From: Myoxocephalus aenaeus | Taxonomy: Eukaryota > Chordata > Actinopteri > Perciformes > Cottidae | Assembly (NCBI GenBank): GCA_038501785.1 | Contig: JBAMJR010000089.1 | Coordinates: 5,002,001 to 5,066,000 of the forward strand | Direction: 5' to 3' | Length of the DNA stretch: 64,000 nt | Shown here: positions 26,601 to 37,010 of the stretch, piece after piece | How the letters are laid out: each line of letters opens with the position of its first letter | How positions within the stretch are numbered: the stretch's first letter is position 1 | Made by a program: the position numbers and the translations under genes | Notes under the pieces: generated by a model | The model's database searches: none | The model's input: the letters and a program-made list of their open reading frames with translations, nothing else | What the model was told of the DNA's origin: nothing

Positions 26601-29600
26601 ACAGTATCTGCCTGTGAAAAGAGAGAGTCCTGAGGACTAAATCTTGTCATAACAAAATGCAAACGATGTTTATTTAAAGTATAGAGCTTTATCTGTTAGA
26701 TTAACCACCTGCTCATTTCCATTTTATTAATTTAGCTTTTGCTGATATACAGTATATACTCAGTTTTGGAGAGTTTAAAAAATCCATCCAACATGGGCAG
26801 TAGTGGAAAGTAACTGATTACATTTACTCGTGTCTTATTACACTTAAAGGGCCAGTATGTAGGATTTGTTGACATCTAGCTGTGAGGTTGCAGATTGCAA
26901 CCAACTTAAACTTTCCCTGTGTGCCAACCGTGTAGGAGAACTACAGTTGCTGACACAAAAACCTTGATGGCCGTATTTAGATCCAGTGTTTGGTTTGTCC
27001 GTTCTGGGCTACTGTAGCAACATGGCGTCCGGCTCTTCGAAGAGAACCCGCTCCCTTTGCAGCTACAAATGGTTCATTCTAAAGTAACATAAAAATATTC
27101 TTATTTTCAGCTGATTATACACTAATGAAAACATACTTTCTGCCAATAGATTCCCCTAAATGCTACACACTGTACCTCTAATAGAGTTTGAATAGTGTTC
27201 AGGTAGTTGTACTCTAATTGTGTTTATGGTAATTTATAGTTTTTGTTCATTCAAATTCAGAGGGAAATATTAAACTCGTCTACATTTTTTCTCCGATAAC
27301 AATTTTACAGAAAATACTCGGATTGATATTGTTTTACATTAGACTATCAAACACTATTCATTTTGAACATTATGTGCCGCTACATGATAATGCCCGTAAC
27401 ATGCTTTCAAATATTACAAAAATATCCATTTTATACATGCATTTTGCTGATTATCATTATGCATTTTTATATTAGTAAAAAGCAGGACCTTTTGTTGCAA
27501 AGCAGTATTGCTGTGTTATAAGTCTTTATATTTACTGAGTAGCCTAATGCACTTCTTTTACCTCTGCACTAGGGTCACAAGTCATTTTCGTGCCTGATAA
27601 TCCTGATGAAGATAAAGATAAGAGTTTTATCTTACTTTTTATACTTCAAACTGTACTCTGGTCTGTGCTTTCCCAGAGTTCACACTGCAATTACTTGGCT
27701 GTTTTACAGACATGTGACAGAGGAGTGAGATATTTTATGGCTAGTTACGAGGTGTTGAACTGCTTCAGCGCATGTGTTCCTGTGTGTGTGTGTGTGTGTG
27801 TTCCCGTGTGTTCCCGTGTGTGTGTCAGTCCTCGGTACCTGCGATATCTTCAGCATACACAGCTTCCCACCTGGCAGAGAATCCTCGGTCTGTGAGGCGA
27901 CTGTCGGACTGGAAAGTGACAGATATTGTTTCACTGGCACTGACCATCACTGGGGGAAGGATGTAGCCACAGTGTGTGCCTGAGGTAGAGGGAGAGGAAG
28001 GACGGAGGTAAAAGATTGAGTTAAATGGAGAGAGTAGAGTCAGGAATGGGGGGGTTCAAAGATGGATAATACTGTAAGCATTATTGTGTGTACGTAAGTG
28101 TGAGGCTGTGTGCGGTCGGTGTGGTTAGTGATGGATGGATGGGGAGGCTGAAACACGAACAAAATGAAGGTGACTTTACTTTCTGCGAGTATGACTTCAT
28201 CAATTACTGAACACAACAATATCAGGTGAAAAACACTGCTCTACAAAGGGCCTCTGAGCACAGAAGATAGCATGGCACTCAAGATGATATCGTCAGAGCT
28301 TTACAGATCTGTAAAACTCATGCAAAAAGCAACACTTTAAATAATGTTTGCCATCTATGGATGTGGTTGTAAGTTTCTTTGAAATAACTCATGCATCAAA
28401 TCTAATAGACTGTAGAAATCTTAATCATCTAAAAGGGAGCAGCCCTAGATAGCACATCATGTTTCTATAGGCTACTAAAATAGAAGATGCTGTTTATTTG
28501 TGCAGCTAGATCAGCTTAATATATAACATCAGCCAGTTTACAAGACTGGTTAATTTAATTTGCGAAATGAATATTGTGTTAGTTTTTCCTTTTATAAGTT
28601 ACATAGATATGGGATCTTTGACGCTCCTTATTTTTCAGACTTATCAGGTTTTCCTTTAGCCGCTTTTCATTTCTCTCTGCATTTCACGTACTATAAACAC
28701 AAACCCCCTGAAATAACAGGACGCCCTTCTCTCATCACCTGCTGTATTTATGTGCTTGTACCTCAGTGCTTTAGTCCTTGAAAACTCAGCAATAGATAAA
28801 GCTGTATCAGCCTCACTGCAGCCACTGCAGTGAATAATGAGGAGAGGCAATTTATAGTTTGCTGGGCTCTTTGCAGAGAAGATCCTAATCAACAGTTTTA
28901 CAGCAGGGGGCAGATATTGAGCCGTTCTGCAGTACCAGAGCTGTTAGTCTAGCAAGGTTATCTTGTAAGCGGAGGCATTTTGACTGCTTGGTGGGTTGCT
29001 TGTGGTCTTTGCTTGTCTTGGTTTTGTGATCGCCCAAATTCAAAATGCAAGAAAAAGGAGTTTATAATCTTTACTCCTCAGTGTCTATTCAGATTTGACA
29101 AGATATGGCCGAGAAAGCATTTTCTAAGATGATCTGAGATGCATTTGGGAGTCAAAACAGTAACGATATGTTGTAAAACATTAATTATAACAACAACAAA
29201 AACACACAAATGAGTGTAATTAATGTAAAAGAGTAAAATATTATGTTGTGGCTCACCTAATGTGCTGTAAATATCTGAGATGACCAGTTTGTCGTCCTTG
29301 CATTGTCCAATCGCTCCTGTGATGGCCATTTCAGTGATCTGCAGTTTAACCAGGAACCCTTTGGGCACAGATATCCTCCAGGAGCTGTTTAGATGAGCAG
29401 GATAGGGATTTGGGAAACCCAAGGACTGGATCACGCCTTTACGCCCATGAAGGATAACTGGACCACCACCTCCTGCCCAATAACAGACAATACAAGCTTT
29501 ATGTTCTGTGCATCTGGGCTCCATTTAAAAGAGTTTATTCTCTTTCTTCTTTTCAATTGATGAGGCCCAACTTGCTTTGATCCACAACTGCCCCATGAAC

Positions 29601-32600
29601 AGGTTCATTATGTATTGTAGCACCTTAATTAGCCAATGGAGAGAACCATTCTGTCTGCCAATAGCTTTAGTACAGTGATGAATAGATACAACTACTCCTA
29701 AGCACAGAACTACTTACATTCATCCTTATAGCTGTTACTTGATTAGAGCTGCAGGGAAAACTGCACGGAGAAGCATAAAAGTTATGTAAGGCGTATCAAC
29801 AAGCTCTCATTGGCCAGGAAACAACTTTCATTGATCATGTGAGCACATACCGCAAAATTGTAGTTTATTGTGCGTCACTATTAACCGAAGATAACATATT
29901 TTGTAATCTGATAAAGTAGCTCTGAAGTCAACTAACATAAATGAGGGTTGTGATAGACAATTTTCATGGAAAGCTTGTTCCGCAACATCAATATTGATGC
30001 TGTTATTTGGTAGTAGGGCAATCACATCTGATGTTGTAAATTTCAAATGACATTAAAATAGAGACATGCAGGGTAGTGTAGGTTGGCCGATTTTTTTTTT
30101 TTTTAGCGAACTCTAGAATTGAATTCTGCGTCAACCTGGATGGTTTATTTTAATGTACAGGGGGGGGGGGGATTAAAAAGAGAAGTTTGGAGCGAAAGCT
30201 TACCAGAAGATGTGGGAGGTGGAGGTGTTTGTGTGGTGGAGGGTCTGGGTGTGGTGGAGGGCTTGGTTGTGGTGGTAACAACAGGTGGAAGGCTGGACTT
30301 GGTGTAAGTTGCTGTGAATCCTTTAGAAGTCAAACTGTTGTCCGATTTGAAGCGGACCACCATTGTGTTGCCGCTGGACTCCACTGGCTTTGGCATCGTC
30401 CCCCCACAGAATTTACCTTTGATGGATGATATGCATATGTATTAAAAAGCAAGAACCGTAACACATTTAAAATTAATCATTTCTGCTTTAACAATGAAGT
30501 ATATGCAGACAGACTTAGATTCATTAAATTTAAAATAGACTCCAGAACCATTTCACAACTTTAATTGAGCTCATATTTTATTCACGGGTCTGCATAGTTG
30601 ATATTGCTAATGTTGAACAAAGGCCGCAGTCTATAGTCTGAAATTCTAGCCCTTTGCCTTATAATTGCCCACCCAGCTTTGACATTATCTGTGCTAATGT
30701 GTGAAAATATTGTGCTATATTTTTAAAACCCCATTAATCTCATACATGCACAGCATTGGAATCATGTGTAATATCATGCTTACTGATTAAAGAGGAGCCG
30801 GCCTTGTGGCCATCGTAGACCTGAACAAAGTCTCCACAGACCTCCGGCACCAGGTCAAAGGAAGTGAATGTGAGTCGAACCCGCTCGCCTTCGGGCACTG
30901 TGACTCTCCACTGATCCAACAGAGAGATAAAGTACAAACACACAATCATTTACTGCAAAGATAGATTTCCCGAAGTAATTTCCCCTCTTTAAACCTCATG
31001 GTTGGAACATGAGCTGCATTTTGACACACCATCACTGATAATTAATCTTATGACTGATTCTGCTCTTGTTTGGACCTGTCAAGCTAAAGCAAAGCCATGA
31101 AATCATAATGCAGCCAAATGACATCATATGACTCCTCCACGTCCGACCAAACCCAGCATGCAAACCCTGACGTTAGAATTTACTCTGATTTAATTAGATG
31201 CATTAATCACAGAGCAAGACCACATGCAGTATGTTGTCAAGATGACTGTGATGTGATTAATAGCTAATGAATTTACTTTCTGGTGCTAATCTGAAATCTT
31301 TAGGACCACCACAATACTAGCACTCTATAAGTGGTAAGGTAAATAATTCAGGACATCTTCTTAGTATTGAGTCACAGTTAATTTGCACAATCAATTCACA
31401 AGTCAATTCTCGAGAAAAAGGAATAAAATCCTCTGTTTCTCTCTCTAAACTGATAATCTTTTGCGATCAATAGATTGAATTTGCACAGATGTACAAGTGA
31501 CAGCGGCTAAAACCTGAATTCATCTGGTCAGTGTACTTTAATAAATGCACAACCCCAACAAAGAGGTAACCATTAAATTAAAAACAACTTTCAAATTGAT
31601 TAACTTGATTGCTCTAAAGAGTAGCAGTTAAACCACGTATGTATTGTTTTCACATACTCTAAACACCTGATGAGCTGAAATATAATATTTTACACATTGC
31701 TGAAATCAATGACATTCATGAGAAGCTAAACAGTCGGTTACCTTCTATTAGCTAATGCCTCTATATAAAGTATAAAGCAGAAGAGCCGATTAGCTTAGCT
31801 TAGCATGGAGACTGGAATTATCCAAAGTTAAAACATCCGGTTACCAGCATCTCTACAATTCATGCAATGTTGGCAGAATGGGAAATAAACATTTCTGATA
31901 CTCCAACTTTAAAATAAAAACAGTGAGCTGAAAGTTGCTCAATAACTACAGTTGGGGGATTGTTCTCTGTGTGTTTGTGGCAACAATCAGCCCATTTCAC
32001 ATACATGTATCAGGTGTGGGGTAAGGAGAGGACCCAAACGCACGAGCAACAGTTGAAAGTAAATTTATTCTAATAAACAAAACTTAGGACAGGCTTCAAA
32101 ACAGGACGAACAAAAACAGGACTCCAAAACACAGGGGTAACAGACGGGGGGGGGGAAACAGAGGAACAGGTGGAAAACACTGAGGGCAACACAGGTGAAA
32201 GGAATACACAATCAGGGAACAGGGCAGACAGACAATCACGGACAATCACAGGGGAGGAAGTGCAGGAACACAGAGGACACACAAGACAAGGGCTGCGGTC
32301 GAATAGTCCTTTTTGGTTAGGAACCTTCCTAACTGAGTGAAATGACCCGGAAGTACCTAAGTGGCCGCCATGATAAGTGCCGGTCGAATTGTCCAAACGC
32401 AAAGGAAAGGAGCTTCAATGCTTCCTAATTTAGCACCTTTAGCATAGGAACCACTGGACCTTCCTTTACGAAAGGAAAGAAGAGAATGCCGACCCACAAT
32501 TCCTTGCGGCGGCAACATTTAAAGTGACGTATCATTCGGCCGTTCGCGAGAACAAACGATCATGACCGACAAACGCAGATCATGCAAATAACTGTTGCTA

Positions 32601-35600
32601 TAATTTGGGTATACTTTCAATAATCTGTTAAACCGGCTGGCAAACTACAAACGTTACGTTGCTGAAAACTGCTGTAAAGTGATGAAACTGACGTATTTGA
32701 TATTCTCTCAGCTTCAGCCCTCATTCTTTTATTTTATTTGACTTCAGGTACAGAAGCTTTAATGAAAGAGTTAAACTGGACGAGCTCTTCAGTCTGATTC
32801 ATATTTCTGATTACCATCTTTTTAATCAATTATTTTGTCACATTATAATAAAACATATCAAGTCAACACGAGTTGTGTGATGTTTCATAAACTATTGTCT
32901 GCATATTTTTATGATCAGATTATAATCTGCATGTAAATAAACCATAACAACAAAAAGGGATATGAGACGCACATATATGACACACATCGTTTGTGGCATA
33001 ACGTATTTAATTCAGCATGTTTGAAACTGAACAAAGAGACAGTTTAGTAGCTTTGTACTCTCTGTGAAAAAATACGTTGGTTTCACTTTCATATTCCTTC
33101 GTTCATTTCTATTCCAAACTCGTTAATAAAGTAATACTATGAACCGGGTTGTTTATGTCGTTATGACACAACACTGTAAGAAGACGGACGAAGTATCTAA
33201 GTTGCGGTATTGTAGTCCATCTTCGGAACATTGTAGTTTCACCGCTGCAGACAGACTGACGTCACTAGCATCGCCTGCCGTCGCGTCCTAACTACGTCAC
33301 TTAGGGAAAGTGGAGTCGGATTTGCCAAACACCGCGGTTGTCTTCTCCTAACTCCTCATGAATTCTCCTTCCCATCTTTCCTTAACCCCGTGACGTTTTC
33401 CACAGAGGTTAAGGAAAAGTGCTTAGGGTTAGACGTTAGGAGGTAATTATTTGACTATTCGACCGCAGCCAAGGACTTCACGACAAGACAGGACACCCAA
33501 CACCAACATCATAACAACATGTAGTCATGTGATCGATAATGTTATGTAAAAACTTAAATTATAGCAGCTTTAAGTAAAATATTAGTAACAAAATAGTTCA
33601 ACTGGTTCTAGAAAATATATGTTCCTGGTCCTTTATATTCCGATTTAAATATGTATTTATGTCGCAGAGTGCACACGGTGCAGTATGATGATGTCACATC
33701 CTCAGATAAAGGTCAGCAGTGATTCCTTAGATATATGTATATATACAGAAAAAAAAAGAAAATGCTACAATTTAGCTGTCACATTTGCTTTTTGTGTGTG
33801 TCTCCTTGCTCATGTGTGTACCTGGTATAGTGCTCCATTCTGGTAGTTCTGCTCTGGGAAGCTGGGGGTCATCAGACCCCCCTGGTCACCTTGGAGAAAG
33901 CCACCAGCTCCGGCTATTTCTGGCAGCAGGAATGGAGGGCACTTCAGTTCCACAAACACCTCAAGGATAACCGCAATACACGACAATACACCGCAATACA
34001 CCTCTCCAACCCCTACCTACGCCCTCTATCATTTCCCTTCTCCTACACCTCTCTTCATCCAGCACCCACTTCTATAACATTTGCTTTCTGGGGCAATCAT
34101 ATACCATAAGACAGACATCCAACCTTATGTCAGAGCCAAGGCAATTTGCTGAAATGGATTTACACTCATCTTCTTACCTGGTGCGAGCTTTGGATCCACA
34201 GCTTTGTAATGAGCCTTGAAACCTTGGTCTGTTTTTCTGTCATTGGTGTCAAAGTACATCCACAGATGGTTTGTAAGTGACACCAGCGGCTTCGGTTTGG
34301 TGTAGCCGCAGTATTTACCTACAAATACCACACAAATTATGTTGTGAGAGACATTATTCATCTGCAATGAAAAGAAGGGTTCATTTTCAAAACAGAATAT
34401 CATAGAAAGATCGTGAGGCCCGCCCTGGAATCTGATTGGCCACTCCTGATTTATTACTCATTTTACAAACGTGCCCCCCCCTTATTTGAACAAATCTTGA
34501 GAACACAAAATGGGGGATACATCTTCAAATTTGTCTCATACGAGCAGAAATTAAAGATGTTTGTGGTCCACTGCTTGCACTGCTTTAAACTCTGCAGTCT
34601 GGTTGGAGAACCAGCGGTGTGTTAGTTTAAGTGGAGCTGTATGCAGTGGACCTGCAGGACTGTGTGGCTCACTAGCTGAGTCTGCCCATGGATGGATGGG
34701 CTGATTTGGGCATGGCATCAAAGCTGCCACTGCAGGCTGAAAGAGGAGGTGTGTTCATCCATCCATCTTTCTTGTCTCACTTAAGTTGGACTTGTAATGA
34801 GAGATTTATACCAATGGTTCCCAGAGAGTCTCTCAGCGTGATGAAGTCTGACGTGCAGAGCTGGGTTTGCTCCAAAGCAAACTCCTCAAACCACAGTTGG
34901 ATCACCTGCAACAGAAATACGAAGAGGTGTTTCATTCGTCTTTTCTTTCTTTCTTTCTTTGTTTAACCTGAGAAATTGATAAAAGAGACGAGCAATATAT
35001 GCATATGCACATATATGAAAGTATGTGCCAGCTCTCTCTCCGTGAATATGTGCACATAACAGTGTGCCTCTCTGTGTATATTTCTGCCTGTTTAGAAAAG
35101 GAGCTAGAGACTTAAAGGCAAAGAGGAAAGCAGCCTCTGCATCAGGCTGGCAGGGAGTGAGGCAGCCATGCAAACAGAAAGAAGAATCAAGGATTTAGTT
35201 TTCTCCTGTGGGTGTGGGGAGGAGAGCTGAGGAGAATGAAGGAGACAAGGAGCCATCTGTCCGTGACGCTGCCACTGCATTCATCCCAGCTGTCCTCCAC
35301 TAGTTGGCCTCACATAAGACAGTTTCCCCAACAGTAACAAACTAGACACCATGGCACAAACACTATAAAATACCATGTTTTATTGGGATTGTAATGCTGC
35401 AACTTTAAATGATTCAGGCTTGGAAGAGCAGTGATGCTGATCCATGTCACCTTGTCCGGGTCCACAGTGATGTGCCAGGTGCAGCTCTTTCCATTGTCGT
35501 AGCTATTGGGGTAGTTAAAGCTGGTGAAGGTGCCCGACTCTCCAGTCAGCTCCTGAGAACCACCACACCCTGATTCCAACCCTGGAAACGTATGACAGAG

Positions 35601-36945
35601 AAGGACACTTGTTACTTGTATTTGTAAAATATAGCAAGTTAAAGTCTATTTTACAGTAAAAAAACAGCTTCTACGTTGCATGGAAAAATGCTGAAGAAAC
35701 TCAAAGCTTTTCTATTAATGTGCTAGAACCATCTACTCAGATGCAGGCTTCTTCAATTTCAGTTAAAAAAATTTTTATCATCTTATTTTGTGTATTTAAT
35801 TTTATAACATAAAAACGCTGTAGTTTTGAGTGCAATGGTCCTTTTAATGCATTTTATAAAGGTCTACCGAGATAGTGGATGAATAAATACAAACATGCGC
35901 TAAATAGCACTCATTAGCACTCACTGATGAAGTCAAAATACAGCTGAGGTTGATTGCAGGTATTTGGTTATAAACCAAAAGTGGCCTGATCGGGGCGATG
36001 AGAATTTCATGGCAATCCGTTTGATAATTGAGATATTTCAGTTGAGTGCAAAACATTTTGTCAAATTGAAATCACATTTTTAAAACTGTGCCTTCAAATG
36101 GAATTATACAAATGTGATAAATTGACTTAGTATTCTTAACTATTTTGATTTGGTTGATTCTTGCAGACAAATTAGATTGATGAGAACGACCCACTTTGGC
36201 CACACAAGAAAGAATAACTGATCACTCTCCGTTGGCTTAATTATCCATTATGTGTATCACTGCCAGGTAAACATTTACCCCTGTACAGTTTTTGGAGGTA
36301 ACATTTCACAGATTAATTTTTAAATAAAGAAGAAGAAAACTATAAACCTTGATGGGATTTGTGTGCCTTCTGTTTAATTTCTGACACTGTTTGAATTTCA
36401 ACTTCCAAATGTCCATGCAGATCATCCTTTGCCACCCAGTCAAGTTATGATAAATCACTTCCTGCTTCCAATATAATCAACAGAGAAATAACACCGACAG
36501 TCAAATTTGTCAGCGATCAAATAAGACTTCCAATATGAGTCCAATATCACAACATGGTTTTCAGTGTTGCTCAGTCACGGATGTAGTGGCCTCAGGACAC
36601 TCTAGTCTTATCTTGTTGTTTTTCCTCAAAGCTGCACTGTACACTACACAGTGTTTCTGGAGACATGATCGAGGCACTGAAACCTCTAATACTACATGTT
36701 ATTCTATTTCTTCTTGTATTATGTATCTTTTAAGGACTCAGCCTTCAAGGTACATCAACATTGAATACAATGCAATGCATGTAGACACACTCACCTTCTG
36801 CATCAGGAGAAGACTCAGCTTTCTCAGTGAAGTAGACGACCACAAGGGCGATGCAGATGCCGGTCATGGCCACAAAGAGGAATATCAGACACTTTTCCAG
36901 GGTGCTCATACCCTTGGATCGCCCACGACCCTTCTCCGCATCCAT
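18357..36945 (-). CDS. Membrane-anchored protein with six CUB and two elastase-like protease domains (25 exons, 1402 aa)
   Basis: Exons on the minus strand: 36795-36945, 35451-35581, 34812-34905, 34178-34318, 33822-33919, 30784-30910, 30204-30416, 29257-29472, 27839-27979, 26301-26546, 25910-26095, 24287-24396, 23934-24034, 23184-23461, 22817-22980, 22485-22683, 22177-22395, 21474-21608, 21143-21364, 20864-21046, 20510-20619, 20325-20419, 19836-20125, 19067-19227, 18357-18554. All have AG/GT borders and every phase joins: 4209 nt, 1402 residues. Order: short basic cytoplasmic tail, membrane segment (about 19-39), CUB1-4 (about 51-580), protease 1 (582-865), CUB5-6 (866-1118), protease 2 (1119-1402). 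The start chosen is the ATG at 36945 in good context (ACGATGG); there is no in-frame ATG upstream in the exon. Both proteases keep His, Asp and Ser, so this is predicted to be an active cell-surface polyprotease. Ovochymase and polyserase are the nearest named architectures, but neither matches, so no symbol is given. Confidence 0.88.
19565..19790 (-). repeat. Dispersed fish repeat in protease intron 23
   Basis: Contains ATTCCTTTATTAGTCCCGCA and GTGGGGAAATTGAAGGATTA, a recognisable teleost repeat, then an A/T-rich tail. Located between the exons at 19067-19227 and 19836-20125. Confidence 0.6.
20864..22395 (-). other. Protease gene exons 17-20: CUB domains 5 and 6
   Basis: Exons 22177-22395 and 21474-21608 encode CUB5; 21143-21364 and 20864-21046 encode CUB6. 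Both have the full set of four cysteines (SGCGG, RCQW, LCIND, HCSH; PCGG, VCTW, NCVDY, FCGF). CUB6 ends in a Pro-rich hinge and NAWDNITIG, the counterpart of NPWDDIPIG at the end of CUB4, so a CUB-hinge-protease unit is present twice. Confidence 0.85.
21880..22025 (+). repeat. Dispersed fish repeat in protease intron 17
   Basis: Contains CGTGGGCCGGTCCACCACTT, AAATATCTC, ATTCATGGTCC and AGAGGATGAATGC, motifs of a common teleost repeat. A relative in the opposite orientation lies near 35.93-36.06 kb. Confidence 0.55.
22485..24396 (-). other. Protease gene exons 12-16: serine protease domain 1
   Basis: An S1 (chymotrypsin-family) domain. The activation site is R599/I600 (SRIVNGE). The triad is His648 (TAAHC), Asp701 (FDIALV) and Ser802 (GDSGGP). 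The residue at chymotrypsin position 189 is Ser (KSVCQGDSGG), so trypsin-like cleavage after Arg/Lys is not expected. The C-terminal part, CVMNKKPSVFTR, resembles pancreatic elastases. Cys587 before the activation site and Cys in YACLP can form the disulfide that keeps the cut chain attached. Exon lengths are 110, 101, 278, 164 and 199 bp, nearly matching those of protease 2. Confidence 0.88.
26844..27182. mobile_element. Short inverted-repeat DNA element (MITE) in protease intron 9
   Basis: The left end TTAAAGGGCCAGTATGTAGG and the reverse complement of the right end (TTAGAGGTACAGTGTGTAG) match with few differences. The interior has GAGGTTGCAGATTGCAACCA, familiar from fish genomes. It sits just after a CAGTAGTGGAAAGTAACT sequence that looks like the end of a hAT-like element, so it may be nested. 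Confidence 0.6.
27778..27802 (+). repeat. (GT)n microsatellite beside exon 9 of the protease gene
   Basis: A GT run just downstream of the donor of the 27839-27979 exon. Confidence 0.85.
31783..31870 (+). repeat. Fragment of a dispersed fish repeat
   Basis: Contains TTAGCTTAGCTTAGCATGGA and TACCAGCATCTCTAC, motifs of a familiar teleost repeat. In protease intron 5. Confidence 0.4.
32009..32290 (-). repeat. Dispersed repeat interrupted by a DNA element
   Basis: The sequence GTGTGGGGTAAGGAGAGGAC, ACCCAAACGCACGAGC and then a series of AACAGGACT-like phrases is typical of a fish retroelement tail read on the minus strand. It stops abruptly at 32290 and seems to continue after 33470 (CACGACAAGACAGGACACCC). 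Confidence 0.5.
32291..33470. mobile_element. 1.18-kb non-autonomous DNA transposon with terminal inverted repeats
   Basis: The ends are inverted copies of GGCTGCGGTCGAATAGTC (18 bases). An AAG trinucleotide flanks each side and could be a 3-bp target duplication, which would suit the PIF/Harbinger group; this assignment is tentative. No transposase ORF is present. Lies in protease intron 5 and splits another repeat. A second copy of its left end is at 53121. Confidence 0.75.
35870..36060 (-). repeat. Dispersed fish repeat in protease intron 1
   Basis: Read on the minus strand it contains GAAATATCTCAATTATCAAA and GGATTGCCATGAAATT, the same family as 21880-22025. Confidence 0.45.
36795..36945 (-). 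other. Protease gene exon 1: cytoplasmic tail and signal-anchor segment
   Basis: Fifty codons plus one base. Residues 1-18 are basic and polar (MDAEKGRGRSKG...), followed by one hydrophobic stretch at about 19-39 (CLIFLFVAMTGICIALVVVY) and an acidic, serine-containing stalk. Positive charges before the membrane segment and the absence of a cleavage-like site suggest a type II signal anchor, which would place all CUB and protease domains outside the cell or in the lumen. A cleaved signal peptide is the alternative. The donor is GAAG/gtgagt. Confidence 0.75.
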
Positions 36946-37000
36946 CGTACTCACAGCCGAGGAAGATGCAACAAACTGCGCCTCGCCCAGCAATTCACCG

Positions 37001-37010
37001 GCTTATAACC
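37001..37010 (-). promoter_or_regulatory. TATA-like box of the CUB-protease gene
   Basis: The minus strand reads GGTTATAAGC about 56-65 bases before the chosen ATG at 36945, a spacing that fits a TATA box with a short 5' leader. The call rests on position and motif only. Confidence 0.4.

Larger units (their letters stand above)
25910..35581 (-). other. Protease gene exons 2-11: CUB domains 1-4 with a Thr/Pro linker
   Basis: CUB1 comes from exons 2-4 (35451-35581, 34812-34905, 34178-34318), CUB2 from exons 5-7, CUB3 from exons 8-9 and CUB4 from exons 10-11. CUB domains are about 110-residue beta-sandwiches used for protein binding, often with calcium. CUB1 and CUB4 have all four cysteines (GCGG..., SCTW, LCTSD, YCGY in CUB1). 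CUB2 and CUB3 lack the first pair (AGAGG and ALYQW; GGGGP and NSSWR) but keep the second. After CUB2 comes a Thr/Pro linker at about residues 286-317, likely O-glycosylated. Intron 5 (30911-33821) is the largest in the gene and contains two nested repeats. Confidence 0.85.

Noticed and set aside
30119..30429. Gly/Val-rich plus-strand ORFs
   Set aside because: Antisense of the Thr/Pro linker exon of the protease gene.
18357..36945. Naming the protease gene ovochymase or polyserase
   Set aside because: The membrane anchor and the CUB x4-protease-CUB x2-protease order fit neither family; only a tree could decide.
36535..37008. 157-codon plus-strand ORF
   Set aside because: Overlaps the first exon and promoter of the protease gene in antisense; no family features.
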